Assembly (NCBI RefSeq): GCF_029255145.1
Contig: NZ_JAPUVQ010000150.1
Location: forward strand, 1 to 64,000
Direction of reading: 5' to 3'
DNA length: 64,000 nucleotides
Origin: Accumulibacter sp003538495
GTDB lineage: Bacteria > Pseudomonadota > Gammaproteobacteria > Burkholderiales > Rhodocyclaceae
Part shown: positions 35,396 through 44,670 of the stretch, piece by piece
Numbering within the stretch: position 1 is the stretch's first letter
Layout: each line of letters opens with the position of its first letter
Position numbers and translations under genes: made by a program
Notes under the pieces: generated by a model
Databases searched by the model: none
Told to the model about the DNA's origin: nothing
Seen by the model: only the letters and a program-made list of their open reading frames with translations

Positions 35396-36142
35396 ATGAA
35401 ACGCGATGAATTGACACGCTACCTGGACAAGCTCCTGGACGCCGCGCGCTTCCGCGATTATTGCCCAAACGGTCTGCAAGTGGAAGGAGGCACTGCGGTC
35501 CACCGCCTGGTCGCCGGCGTCACCGCCAGCCAGGCCTTGCTTGATGCCGCCGTGGCGCGCGGCGCCGATACCATTCTGGTCCATCACGGCTGGTTCTGGC
35601 GTGGCGAAGATGGCCGCGTCACCGGCATCCGCAGAACGCGGCTGCGGACCCTGCTGGTAAACAACATCAACCTGATCGCCTATCACCTGCCGCTCGACAG
35701 CCATGACGAATTCGGCAACAACGCCCAGTTGGCCCGGCGGCTGGGCTGGCTGGCCGACGGGCGCTTCGGCGACCAGGACGTCGGCTGGCTGGGCCGCCCG
35801 GAAAGCCCGACCAGCCTGGAAGCTGTCGCCGGACGAGTCGCCGAGCAGTTACAGCGAATGCCGCTGGCGATTGGCGATAGCGCGCGCCTGGTACGCCGTG
35901 TCGCCTGGTGTACCGGCGGCGCGCAGGGCTTGTTCGAACAGGCCATCGCGCTTGGCGCCGACCTCTACCTGAGCGGCGAGGTCTCGGAGCAGACCGTGCA
36001 TCTGGCGCGCGAGTCCGGTGTCGCGTACCTCGCTGCCGGTCACCACGCCAGCGAGCGCTATGGCGTGCAGGCGCTCGCCGAACACTTGGCCGAGCGCTTC
36101 GGCCTCGACTGCCAATTCGTCGATATCGACAACCCTGTCTGA
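35396..36142 (+). CDS. NIF3-like dinuclear metal-centre protein
   Basis: A 248-residue member of the NIF3/YbgI family, which forms hexameric toroids with two metals per subunit. Metal-ligand motifs are visible: VHHGWFW near residue 63 and the late GHHASERYG. The family is linked to GTP cyclohydrolase-like fold and cofactor chemistry, but its reaction is unsettled. Located 21 bases downstream of the divergent protease start. Confidence 0.88.
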   Translation: MKRDELTRYLDKLLDAARFRDYCPNGLQVEGGTAVHRLVAGVTASQALLDAAVARGADTILVHHGWFWRGEDGRVTGIRRTRLRTLLVNNINLIAYHLPLDSHDEFGNNAQLARRLGWLADGRFGDQDVGWLGRPESPTSLEAVAGRVAEQLQRMPLAIGDSARLVRRVAWCTGGAQGLFEQAIALGADLYLSGEVSEQTVHLARESGVAYLAAGHHASERYGVQALAEHLAERFGLDCQFVDIDNPV

Positions 36143-36164
36143 CACCGAACCGCGAGGAGAAGCA

Positions 36165-36848
36165 ATGCCCTACGTCTTTCCACCCCCCCCCCAGGTCAGC
36201 GTTCCGGTCGCCGGCAGCGACGGCCTTTTCCCGGTCCGTCGGGTGTACTGCGTCGGTCGCAATTACGCCGATCACGCCGCCGAAATGGGCGCCGACGGCC
36301 GCGAACCGCCCTTTTTCTTCAGCAAACCCGCCGATGCGCTGGTTCCCGGCGGTGGTGCTGTCCCCTATCCGCCGGCCACCGACAATCTGCAGCACGAAGT
36401 CGAACTGGTCGTCGCGCTGGTCGGTGGTGGCGCGGATATTTCGCCGTCCCGGGCGCTCGAATTGGTCTATGGCTACGCGGTCGGAGTCGACCTGACCCGG
36501 CGCGACCTGCAGCAGGCGGCGAAGGACAAGGGCCATCCATGGGATATGGGCAAGGGCTTCGACCACAGCGCACCAATCGCGGCGATCCGGCCACTGGCCG
36601 CGATTGGCCATCCGAGCTGCGGCGCCGTCTGGCTCAAGGTCAATGGCCAGACGCGGCAGAATGGCGATCTCCAGCAGATGTCGTGGACGGTCGCCGAGGT
36701 GATCGCCAACCTTTCGACCTACGTCACGCTCGCGGCCGGAGACCTGATTTTCACCGGGACCCCGGCCGGGGTCTCGAAAGTTCTGCCTGGCGACGTCCTC
36801 GAAGCGGGCGTGGCCGGGGTCGGCGAGCTGACCGTGCGACTTGTCTGA
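36165..36848 (+). CDS. fumarylacetoacetate hydrolase family protein
   Basis: A 227-residue metal-dependent C-C bond hydrolase or decarboxylase of the FAHD1-like group. Motifs include CVGRNYADHA, the metal ligands in the HEVELV segment and FTGTPAGV. Members act as acylpyruvate hydrolases or oxaloacetate decarboxylases. The start at 36165 has a GAGGAGA site; an open extension upstream overlaps the NIF3 gene in another frame. Ten C bases in a row lie 18 bases into the gene (encoding four prolines), a possible slippage site. Confidence 0.88.
   Translation: MPYVFPPPPQVSVPVAGSDGLFPVRRVYCVGRNYADHAAEMGADGREPPFFFSKPADALVPGGGAVPYPPATDNLQHEVELVVALVGGGADISPSRALELVYGYAVGVDLTRRDLQQAAKDKGHPWDMGKGFDHSAPIAAIRPLAAIGHPSCGAVWLKVNGQTRQNGDLQQMSWTVAEVIANLSTYVTLAAGDLIFTGTPAGVSKVLPGDVLEAGVAGVGELTVRLV
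36183..36192 (+). repeat. C10 homopolymer tract inside the FAH gene start
   Basis: Ten consecutive C within codons 7-10 of the FAH-family gene. It is by far the longest C/G run I noticed in this window. Gain or loss of one base would shift the frame right after the start, so it could allow on/off switching, or it may be an assembly error hotspot. Confidence 0.85.
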
Positions 36849-36982
36849 AGCTGGTGCAAACCCACCTCGTTGCCATCGCGGCAGCGCCGGCAGGCGCCGC
36901 GACCCGACCCCCTACCGACGCCCGCCGGCGGAGCGATGACCAGGGACCGTTACCACTTGGGTCCCGAAGACAGGAGCGTGCT

Positions 36983-37510
36983 ATGAGCAAGGACTACATT
37001 CCATCCCCAACCCGCCGCTGGCTGGCGCTGGCTGGCTGCCGACTGACCGCGGCGCTGCTGCTCGCCGGCGTGCTAACGCCCGCGCTGGCCGAGGGCATCG
37101 AGCCACCGACCCGAGGGCAAACGGTCTATGTGCCGATCTATTCGCATTTCCGGCACGGCAACGTCGCCTCGTCGGGCAGGTCGGGGACGACGCTGGTGTC
37201 GGTTCTGGTCAGTGTCCGCAACACCGACCCCAAGAACCCGATTCGCGTCGTCGCGGCACCGTACTACGATACCGAAGGCGTACTGGTTCGAAACTCGGTA
37301 CCGATCCCCAGAACCATCCCCCCGTTTGGCACCATGGAACTGTTTATCGAGCTCAACGAGAACGCCGGCGGTTCCGGCGCCAACTACGCGATCAAGTGGG
37401 ACGCCACAACGATGGTTTCGCCGCCGGTCATCGAAGCCCTGCATTCGAAGTTCCAGGCCGGCTATTCAGTGGCCTTCATTTCGCGCGGCCGAGCGATCTC
37501 GGAACCATGA
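36983..37510 (+). CDS. DUF3124 family exported protein
   Basis: A 175-residue protein with an N-terminal signal peptide (cleavage likely near AEG, residue 37) and a single beta-rich domain matching DUF3124 by memory of the blocks QTVYVPIYSH and NTDPKNPI. Function unknown. It has a CAGGAGCG ribosome site and lies 134 bases downstream of the FAH gene on the same strand. Confidence 0.78.
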   Translation: MSKDYIPSPTRRWLALAGCRLTAALLLAGVLTPALAEGIEPPTRGQTVYVPIYSHFRHGNVASSGRSGTTLVSVLVSVRNTDPKNPIRVVAAPYYDTEGVLVRNSVPIPRTIPPFGTMELFIELNENAGGSGANYAIKWDATTMVSPPVIEALHSKFQAGYSVAFISRGRAISEP

Positions 37511-37606
37511 GCTTCACTGGCCAGCGCCGCGGTCGGCGCGACGCTGGACGGCGGACCGAAGTCGGCAGCCGGCGATGTCCGTTTTCCTGACCAGCGCTCT
37601 AGCGCC

Positions 37607-38164
37607 GTGCCCCGAATGCCCGAGACCAGGCCGCTGATCAAACTCGTGGCGACACCCGAAGACCACCGCATCGCGCAACTTGCGGCGGCGGCGATCGGTC
37701 TGTCGCTGATCGACGCGGCGATCCCGCTGCCGTTGCCAGGAATCAAACCTGGCCTGGCGAACATCGTCACGCTGATCGTCCTGGCGCGCTACGGCTGGCT
37801 TGCCGCCGCCTGGGTCAGCGGCCTGCGCGTCTTTGCCGGCGGCCTGCTGCTCGGCTATTTTCTCTCGCCCGGGTTCTTCATGAGCCTCACCGGTGCGCTG
37901 TTCAGCCTGGCCACGCTGGCGCTCGCCAGCCGCCTGCCGAAGCGCTGGTTCGGGCCAGTCAGCTGGAGCGTCCTGGCCGCCTTCGCCCATATCGGCGGGC
38001 AGTTGCTACTGGCCCGACTGTGGCTGATCCCCCACGACGGCCTGTTCCTGATGGTGCCGTTTTTCGCAGCGGCGGCGCTCACTTTCGGTATCATCAACGG
38101 CCTGCTTGCCGCGCGCCTGCTTGAGGAGCTGCCGGTCGATGCAGCGGAGGTCAACCATGCCTGA
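37607..38164 (+). CDS. Gx-type membrane protein (heptaprenyl diphosphate synthase component I-like)
   Basis: A 185-residue integral membrane protein with about five helices. The motif PLPGIKPGLANIVTL and the later HIGGQ are typical of the Gx transporter family that automated pipelines label heptaprenyl diphosphate synthase subunit I; that label is misleading, and a substrate-binding ECF-S-like role is more likely. The start is uncertain between GTG 37607 and ATG 37616. Its end overlaps ubiX by eight bases. Confidence 0.75.
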   Translation: MPRMPETRPLIKLVATPEDHRIAQLAAAAIGLSLIDAAIPLPLPGIKPGLANIVTLIVLARYGWLAAAWVSGLRVFAGGLLLGYFLSPGFFMSLTGALFSLATLALASRLPKRWFGPVSWSVLAAFAHIGGQLLLARLWLIPHDGLFLMVPFFAAAALTFGIINGLLAARLLEELPVDAAEVNHA

Positions 38165-38774
38165 AACGATCTGCCTGGCCTTCACCGGCGCCTCCGGCAT
38201 GCCCTACGGCGTCCGCCTGCTCGAGTGCCTGCTGGCCGCCGGCTGCCGCGTGCAGTTGCTCTACTCGCAGGTCGCGCAGATCGTCGCCCGGCAGGAGATG
38301 GAGCTCGAGCTGCCGGCGCGTGCCAGCGATGCGCGCGCCGCCTTGCAAGGGCGCTTCCAGGGCTTGCCGGGAACACTCGAAGTTTTCGGCCGCGACGAGT
38401 GGTTCGCACCGGTCGCCAGCGGTTCCAACCCACCCGACGCGATGGTCGTCTGCCCGTGCTCGATGGGAACCCTGGCGGCAATTGCCCAGGGGCTGGCCAG
38501 CAAGCTGATCGAGCGGGCCGCCGACGTGGTCCTCAAGGAAGGCCGTAAGCTGGTCCTGGTGCCGCGCGAGACGCCCCTGTCGGCGATCCATCTCGAGAAC
38601 ATGTTGCGGCTGTCGCGAGCCGGGGCAGTAATCCTTCCACCCAGCCCGGGTTTTTATCACCACCCGCAGCGCGTCGAGGATCTGGTCGATTTTGTCGTCG
38701 CCCGCATCCTCGATCAGCTGCGGGTGCCGCACGCGCTGATCCGGCGCTGGGGAGACCCCGAGGCCAGCGAATGA
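38157..38774 (+). CDS. ubiX: flavin prenyltransferase UbiX
   Basis: Makes prenylated FMN, the cofactor of the UbiD decarboxylase used in ubiquinone synthesis and aromatic acid decarboxylation. The 205-residue flavodoxin-like protein has the FTGASGMPYG N-terminal loop, PCSMGTLA and the VPRETPLSAIHL block. The start at 38157 overlaps the preceding gene by eight bases, and the stop overlaps the next small ORF by four (ATGA). ubiD is not in the window. Confidence 0.94.
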   Translation: MPETICLAFTGASGMPYGVRLLECLLAAGCRVQLLYSQVAQIVARQEMELELPARASDARAALQGRFQGLPGTLEVFGRDEWFAPVASGSNPPDAMVVCPCSMGTLAAIAQGLASKLIERAADVVLKEGRKLVLVPRETPLSAIHLENMLRLSRAGAVILPPSPGFYHHPQRVEDLVDFVVARILDQLRVPHALIRRWGDPEASE

Positions 38775-39097
38775 GGTCGGCTGAAGGCCCCATGCAACCG
38801 CCCCGCGAAACGGCGACCGCACGATGGTCGCCGGAAATGGCGCTGTTTCGGCTCGGCGTGGCGTTGTTCCCGGGCGGCCTGAGAGCGTTGCTGCCGCAAA
38901 TCGCCGCCCCGGCGGGAGCGGCCCGGATGCCCGCTCCGGATGTCTTCGACGACGCCAGCCGGCCCGCCTTTCGACTGGCCGAAACCTTGCCGCTGGAACA
39001 GCTGACCCGGCAGAAACCGCTCGAAGTCGACCATCCCGCGGCTCGGCTGGACACACTGTCAGGCGATCTGTCCCAGCCGCCACCGAACGGCCCGTAA
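38771..39097 (+). CDS. small unknown protein coupled to ubiX and MFS gene
   Basis: A 108-residue ORF whose ATG overlaps the ubiX stop (ATGA) and whose stop TAA overlaps the MFS start by one base (TAATG). Codon use resembles the neighbours (GC-rich third positions). The sequence is Pro/Ala-rich with no membrane helix or motif I recognise. The tight overlaps on both sides support real translation, at least as a coupling device. Confidence 0.55.
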   Translation: MRSAEGPMQPPRETATARWSPEMALFRLGVALFPGGLRALLPQIAAPAGAARMPAPDVFDDASRPAFRLAETLPLEQLTRQKPLEVDHPAARLDTLSGDLSQPPPNGP

Positions 39098-40320
39098 TGA
39101 ACGGCGCGGCGACACGCTCGCCGACCAGGCTGGTGACCCTCTTCTGCGTCTCGGAAGCCGCCTCGATGGCCGGCTTCGCGCTGGTACCGTCGCTGCTCCC
39201 GCAGCTCTCGGAGCAATGGTCGCTATCGGCAACCGAAGCTGGCTGGCTTGGCGGCATTTTCTTTCTCGGCTACATCCTGGCCGTTCCGCTTCTGGTCGGC
39301 TGGACCGATCGCATCGACGCGCGGCGCATCTACCTGGCCGGCGCCGCCTTGAGTGGCGCCGCGCTGGCCGGCTTTGCCAGCTTTGCGGACAGTCTTGCCG
39401 CCGCCATGTTCTGGTGGTGGCTCGCCGGGCTTGGCCTGGCCGGCACCTACATGCCAGGCCTGAAAGCGCTGACCGATCGGCTGCCGGTCGCCGCGCAGTC
39501 GCGCGGCACGGCGTTCTACACCGCCACCTTCGGCGTCGGCGCAGGACTATCGTACCTGTGGATCGAACTGCTGCGAGGGCTGCTGCCATGGCCCGCGCTG
39601 TTCGCCGCCGCGGCCGGCGGCACGGCGCTGTCGCTCGCGCTGGTCTGGCGCGGGGTGTCGCCGGGCCAGCGGCCAGCGCCGGTTGCGGTCGCCCACCGCC
39701 GTTGGCGCAGCGTCCTGCGCGACCGCCGCATCCTGGCCTTCTGCGGCGGCTACTTCGGTCACAACTGGGAGCTCTTCGGCTTCCGCGGCTGGCTGGTTGC
39801 ATACCTGACCTGGACGCATGCCAGCAGCGCCCACCCCTGGACCAGCATGCCTGGGCTGATCGCGGCGCTGGCGACTTTTCTCGCCGTCCCGGCGAGCATC
39901 CTCGGCAACGAAGGAGCGCAGCGCTGGGGACGCAGTCGGTGGCTGAACGGCGTGATGCCCTTGTCGTGCGCCCTGGCGCTCGTCGTCGCCTTTTCGGGCG
40001 GTCAGTCGAGCCGGCTGCTGGTGCCGCTGGTGCTCGTTTACGCGTTGAGCATGAATCTCGATTCAGCCGCGCTGACCGCCGGTCTGCTCACCGAAACGGC
40101 CCCCGAAATCCGCGGCACCGCGCTCGCGCTGTACTCGTCGATCGGCTTCGCCGGCGGCTTCTTCGGGCCCGTGGCATTTGGCGTCGCGCTCGACGCCTTC
40201 GGTCGTGCCAGCGATGCGGGCTGGGCGGCCGGCTTCGTGACGCTGGCCTGCGGCGTCGCTTTCGGGCGTTGGGCGATCGGCCAGATCGGCACCATGCCGG
40301 CCACAGCGAGTCACCAATGA
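39097..40320 (+). CDS. major facilitator superfamily transporter
   Basis: A 407-residue polytopic protein with about 12 hydrophobic segments and an MFS-like loop GWTDRIDARR after helix 2. It ends with a further typical helix pair around the residues near position 330-395. Substrate cannot be read from sequence. It is probably translated together with ubiX and the preceding small ORF. The start ATG at 39097 is chosen by the one-base overlap and the hydrophobic N-terminus. Confidence 0.85.
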   Translation: MNGAATRSPTRLVTLFCVSEAASMAGFALVPSLLPQLSEQWSLSATEAGWLGGIFFLGYILAVPLLVGWTDRIDARRIYLAGAALSGAALAGFASFADSLAAAMFWWWLAGLGLAGTYMPGLKALTDRLPVAAQSRGTAFYTATFGVGAGLSYLWIELLRGLLPWPALFAAAAGGTALSLALVWRGVSPGQRPAPVAVAHRRWRSVLRDRRILAFCGGYFGHNWELFGFRGWLVAYLTWTHASSAHPWTSMPGLIAALATFLAVPASILGNEGAQRWGRSRWLNGVMPLSCALALVVAFSGGQSSRLLVPLVLVYALSMNLDSAALTAGLLTETAPEIRGTALALYSSIGFAGGFFGPVAFGVALDAFGRASDAGWAAGFVTLACGVAFGRWAIGQIGTMPATASHQ

Positions 40321-40432
40321 GCCCGCAAGCCGGCCGCGACGGCGCTTGCACTGGTAGCCCGCGCCGACCAGACGCTGGCTCGTTCCCTGGCCTTGTCTTG
40401 TCTTGCCCGGCGAAGTCTTGCAGTATTGCCCG

Positions 40433-43400
40433 ATGACATCCGTTGCTTCTCTCGCCACCATCCGTAGCCAACGCCGAACGCTGCGGATGGCGGTCGCCGT
40501 GCTGCTCCTGGTAGTCCTGCTGCTGCTGCCTTACCAGCTCTGGTTGAGCTACCAGGAGCAGGTTCACGCTGCCGAAACAACCACGCGCAACTATGCTGCG
40601 ATCTTCGAGACCCGCCTCGAAGCAACGCTGCGGCGCACCGATAGCGTCCTGCAGGAACTGGCATGGCACATCCCCGCGGCAGCACTGAACCCGCGGCAGG
40701 CCGCCCGCTACCGCAGCGAAGTAGACGGCGAACTCGACGAACACCTGCACAATTTTGAGGAACTGGCCGGTCTGCGGGTTTTCGACCGCAATGGCGACCT
40801 GCAGTACAGCTCGGACGCGGCCGCGACGCCGCGGATCAATGTCGTCGACCGCGACTATTTCCGGATGCTGCGCGAAACGCCGCTGGCCGGACCGGTGTTC
40901 TCGGAGGTCCTGTCGTCGCGCGTCATCGACCGACCCAGCCTGATCGTCGCCCGCGCCCTGGTCGGCGAGCAAGGCACTTTTCTTGGCATCGTCACCGCAG
41001 CGCTCGACCTCGCACGCTACCAGCGGATCTTCCGGTCGGTCGATCTCGGCAGGACCGGGTCGATCGCACTGCGTCGGAGTGACGACCAACGCCTGGTCGT
41101 CCGCTGGCCGGATCTCGCCGGGCTGGTGAACCAGCCGCTCGATCCACGGCATCCGTTTAGCCTGCAGATGAGCGCCAGCGAGCCGACGGCAACGCTGCGC
41201 CTTGCCGACCCGACCGACCCGCAGGAGCGCATCTACAGCCTGCACCGGCTGCAGCGTTATCCCTTCTATTTCGTCATCGGCGTCAGCGTCGACGAGGTTC
41301 TGGCTGGCTGGCGGACGCGCGTGCTGGTGGTCGGTGTTTCCGGCTTGCTGCTGCTGGTCCTGCTGAGCACGCTGCTGCTGCGCCTGCAACGCAGCGAACG
41401 GCGCCAGGCACAGCTGATCAGCGAGCTGGTCGAGGGCGAGCGGCAGCTGCGCGCCAACGCCGAGCGACTGAACATCTTCCAGCTCCTGGTGGACAACGCC
41501 GGGCAGGGCATCGGCATGGCGTATCCGGACGGAAAGCTCATTTACGTCAACCCGGCAGCGCGCCGAATGCTGCAGCTGCCGCCGGCGGCAGAGAGCAGCG
41601 ACTACTCGCTCACGCAGTTCTACAGCGACGAGAACCTGCACAGGATGCAGCAGGAGGTGCTGCCGGCTGCTCTGGAGACCGGCCACTGGACTGGCGAGAT
41701 TGAATTGAAGGCGCTCGACGGCCGCAGCATTCCGACCATCCACGCGGTCTTCGTGGTCCATCAAGTTCCGGGAGAACGGCCGATCATCGCCAATGTCCTG
41801 GCCGACCTGAGCGAACGCCAGGAAATGGAAGAGCGCAACCGGCAGCTGCTGGCCGAGATGCAGACCTTGCTGGCCAACGCCATGGTCGGCATCGTGCACC
41901 TCCGGCAGCGACGTGTCATCTACTGCAACCGGCGCACCGAGGAAATCTTCGGTTACCAGCCGGGCGAACTGGTCGGCGAGTCGTCGGAGTGCTTCTACGC
42001 GTCGCGCGAGATCTTCGAACAGGTCGGTGCCAGAGCCTACGCCACGGTCGCCACGGGCAGCGCCTTCAGCACTGAAATGATGCTCAGGCGCAAGGACGGC
42101 AGCCTGTTCTGGGGCGCGTTGACCGGCCGGGCGATCGACCCGCAAGCGCCACAGGCAGGAAGTATCTGGATTTTCGCCGACATCTCGGAACGCCGGCAGG
42201 CCGAGGAAGAATCGCAGAAGCTGTTGCAGGCGGTCGAACAAACGCCGATGGCGATCATGATGACCAACCGTGACGGGGAAATCGAGTACGTCAATCCGAG
42301 TTTCACCCGCGTCACCGGCTATTCGCGGCTCGAAGCGATCGGCCGCAACCCGCGCTTCCTGCAATCCGGCGAGACGCCCGCCGAAACCTACCGCAGCCTG
42401 TGGCGCAGCCTGCTCGACGGCCGGGTGTGGAGCGGTCTGCTTCACAACCGGCGCAAGAGCGGCGAACTGTTCTGGGAAAATGCGTCGATTTCGCCGGTTC
42501 TTGGCGATCACGGCGAGGTCACCCACTACCTGGCGGTCAAGGAGGACGTTACCGACCGACTACGCGCCGAGCAGCAGCTACGCGAGAGTGAGGAGGCTTT
42601 TCGCCGTCTTTTCGAGGACGCCAAGGACCCGCTGCTGCTGCTCAAGAATGGCCGCTTCATCGACTGCAACGCGGCCACCCTGGCGCTCCTTGGCTACGGC
42701 TCCAAGGCCGAGTTCCTCGGTCGCCGTCCGGCCGACATCTCGCCGGCCCGCCAGCCCGACGGCCAGGTCTCCGACCAGAAGGCAGCGGCGATGATCGCCG
42801 CCGCACGTCGTTTCGGCTACCACCGCTTCGAGTGGACGCACCAGCGCGCGAACGGCTCGCTGGTCGCGGTCGAGGTCACGCTGACGCCGATCACGCTGCG
42901 TGGGGACGTGATTCTGCATACGCTCTGGCGCGATATCAGCGAACGCCGGGTCACCGAGACACGATTGCGTCTGCTGGCCGGTGTTTTCGAGCACAGCGCA
43001 GAGGCGATCATGGTCAGCGACCGCGACAACCGCATCCTGGAGGTGAACCATTCGTTCTGCCGCCTCACCGGCTATGACGCCGACGAAGTCCGCGGCAGGG
43101 ATCCCGGGCTGCTGTCGTCGGGGCGATCATCCGCCGACGACTATCGGCAGATGTGGCAGGCGATCAATACCACCGGTCACTGGCAAGGCGAAGTCTGGGA
43201 CCGCCGCAAGGATGGCAGCTGCTACCCGAAATGGCTGGCGATCTCGACCATTCGCGGCGCCGACGGCGCCATCGAGTACTACATCGGCAGCTTCGTCGAC
43301 ATCTCCGAGCGCAAGGCCGCCGAAGAGAAGATCAGCCATCTTGCGCACTTCGACACGCTGACCGACCTGCCCAACCGCTCCAGCCTGCAGTCGCGGCTGG

Positions 43401-44632
43401 ACCAGGCGCTGGCCAACGCGCGGCGTGACCGCCCGAGCAGCCCGCTGGCGGTGATGTTCCTTGATCTCGATCGCTTCAAGAACATCAACGACACGCTCGG
43501 TCACCACATTGGCGACGCCCTGTTGCTGGAAGTCTCGCAGCGCTTGCGCGCCAGTGTCCGCCAGAGCGATGTAGTGGCGCGGCTGGGCGGTGACGAATTC
43601 GTCGTCGTGCTGACCGGTACCGACGCCGCGGCGGCCGAGCGGGTGGCGGCCAAGGTCCTCAAGGCGCTGTCGCAGCCCTACCAATTCGACGGACACACGG
43701 TGCACACCACGTCGAGCATCGGCATTACGGTCTTCCCGGGCGACGGCGAGACCGCCGACCTGCTGATGCGCAACGCCGACGCCGCGATGTATCACGCCAA
43801 GGCCGCCGGACGCAACAACGTGCAGTTCTTCACCGCGAGCATGAACGAGCTGGCCAGAGACCGGCGACAACTCGAGGAGGGTCTGCATCTGGCTTTGCAG
43901 CGGGGTCAGTTCATCGTCCATTACCAGCCACAGGTTGACGCCAAGCGACGCGTATTTGCGGCCGAAGCGCTGCTGCGCTGGCTACATCCCGAACGTGGGC
44001 TGGTGTCGCCAGCCCAGTTCATCCCGCTGGCCGAGGACACCGGTCTGATCGTGCCGATCGGTCAGTGGGTCCTGGCAAGCGCCTGCGCGCAGCTCAAGGA
44101 GTGGTCACTGGAAGAGCGGACTCGCGAGTTGCAAGTGGCGGTAAACGTCAGCGCCCGCCAATTCCGCCAGGCGGATTTCGTCGACCAGCTGGCGGTGATA
44201 CTGCGGCACAGCGGTGCCGAGCCAACACGCCTGAAGCTGGAACTGACCGAGAGTCTGGTGCTCGACAACGTCGCCGATACGATCACCAAGATGAACGCCA
44301 TCAAGCGTCTTGGCGTCACCTTCGCGATGGACGATTTCGGTACCGGCTACTCCTCGCTCTCGTACCTGACCCGCCTGCCGCTGGACCAGATCAAGATCGA
44401 CCGCGCCTTCGTCAACCGACTCCCCGACAACCAGAGCGACGCGGTGATCGCCCAGACCATCGTCACCATGGGCCGTAGTCTCGGGCTGAAGGTCGTTGCC
44501 GAGGGAGTGGAAAACGAGGCTCAGTACCGGTTTCTCGACAGCCACGGCTGCGACGGCTATCAGGGCTATCTGTTCAGCCGCCCCTTGGCCAGCGACGATT
44601 TTGCCCGGTTTCTGAAACAAAGATCATCCTGA
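40433..44632 (+). CDS. membrane sensor diguanylate cyclase/phosphodiesterase with five PAS domains
   Basis: A 1399-residue c-di-GMP signalling protein. Order: first membrane helix (about 16-38), extracytoplasmic dCACHE-like sensor (about 40-290), second helix (about 296-316), five PAS domains starting near 345, 476, 597, 721 and 847, GGDEF domain (about 966-1139; RLGGDEF near 1049 with an inhibitory-site RQSD five residues before GGDEF), and EAL domain (about 1150-1395; EALLRW near 1177, DDFGTGYSSL, DQIKIDRAFV). All key motifs look intact, so both activities are possible, one usually dominating. It stands alone. Confidence 0.92.
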   Translation: MTSVASLATIRSQRRTLRMAVAVLLLVVLLLLPYQLWLSYQEQVHAAETTTRNYAAIFETRLEATLRRTDSVLQELAWHIPAAALNPRQAARYRSEVDGELDEHLHNFEELAGLRVFDRNGDLQYSSDAAATPRINVVDRDYFRMLRETPLAGPVFSEVLSSRVIDRPSLIVARALVGEQGTFLGIVTAALDLARYQRIFRSVDLGRTGSIALRRSDDQRLVVRWPDLAGLVNQPLDPRHPFSLQMSASEPTATLRLADPTDPQERIYSLHRLQRYPFYFVIGVSVDEVLAGWRTRVLVVGVSGLLLLVLLSTLLLRLQRSERRQAQLISELVEGERQLRANAERLNIFQLLVDNAGQGIGMAYPDGKLIYVNPAARRMLQLPPAAESSDYSLTQFYSDENLHRMQQEVLPAALETGHWTGEIELKALDGRSIPTIHAVFVVHQVPGERPIIANVLADLSERQEMEERNRQLLAEMQTLLANAMVGIVHLRQRRVIYCNRRTEEIFGYQPGELVGESSECFYASREIFEQVGARAYATVATGSAFSTEMMLRRKDGSLFWGALTGRAIDPQAPQAGSIWIFADISERRQAEEESQKLLQAVEQTPMAIMMTNRDGEIEYVNPSFTRVTGYSRLEAIGRNPRFLQSGETPAETYRSLWRSLLDGRVWSGLLHNRRKSGELFWENASISPVLGDHGEVTHYLAVKEDVTDRLRAEQQLRESEEAFRRLFEDAKDPLLLLKNGRFIDCNAATLALLGYGSKAEFLGRRPADISPARQPDGQVSDQKAAAMIAAARRFGYHRFEWTHQRANGSLVAVEVTLTPITLRGDVILHTLWRDISERRVTETRLRLLAGVFEHSAEAIMVSDRDNRILEVNHSFCRLTGYDADEVRGRDPGLLSSGRSSADDYRQMWQAINTTGHWQGEVWDRRKDGSCYPKWLAISTIRGADGAIEYYIGSFVDISERKAAEEKISHLAHFDTLTDLPNRSSLQSRLDQALANARRDRPSSPLAVMFLDLDRFKNINDTLGHHIGDALLLEVSQRLRASVRQSDVVARLGGDEFVVVLTGTDAAAAERVAAKVLKALSQPYQFDGHTVHTTSSIGITVFPGDGETADLLMRNADAAMYHAKAAGRNNVQFFTASMNELARDRRQLEEGLHLALQRGQFIVHYQPQVDAKRRVFAAEALLRWLHPERGLVSPAQFIPLAEDTGLIVPIGQWVLASACAQLKEWSLEERTRELQVAVNVSARQFRQADFVDQLAVILRHSGAEPTRLKLELTESLVLDNVADTITKMNAIKRLGVTFAMDDFGTGYSSLSYLTRLPLDQIKIDRAFVNRLPDNQSDAVIAQTIVTMGRSLGLKVVAEGVENEAQYRFLDSHGCDGYQGYLFSRPLASDDFARFLKQRSS

Positions 44633-44647
44633 CCGGACCGCCGCTGC

Positions 44648-44665
44648 GCGGCACGACCGTGCCGC
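44648..44665. terminator. inverted repeat between convergent sensor gene and mutY
   Basis: GCGGCACG-AC-CGTGCCGC, a perfect 8-bp stem with a 2-base centre in the 38-base gap between gene ends. It can form a GC-rich hairpin at the 3' end of both transcripts. A T-tract is missing. Confidence 0.5.
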
Positions 44666-44670
44666 TGGCA

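Noticed and set aside
40088..42526. An 812-codon minus-strand open frame
   Set aside because: Antisense of the MFS and sensor genes; low complexity and no homology or ribosome site.
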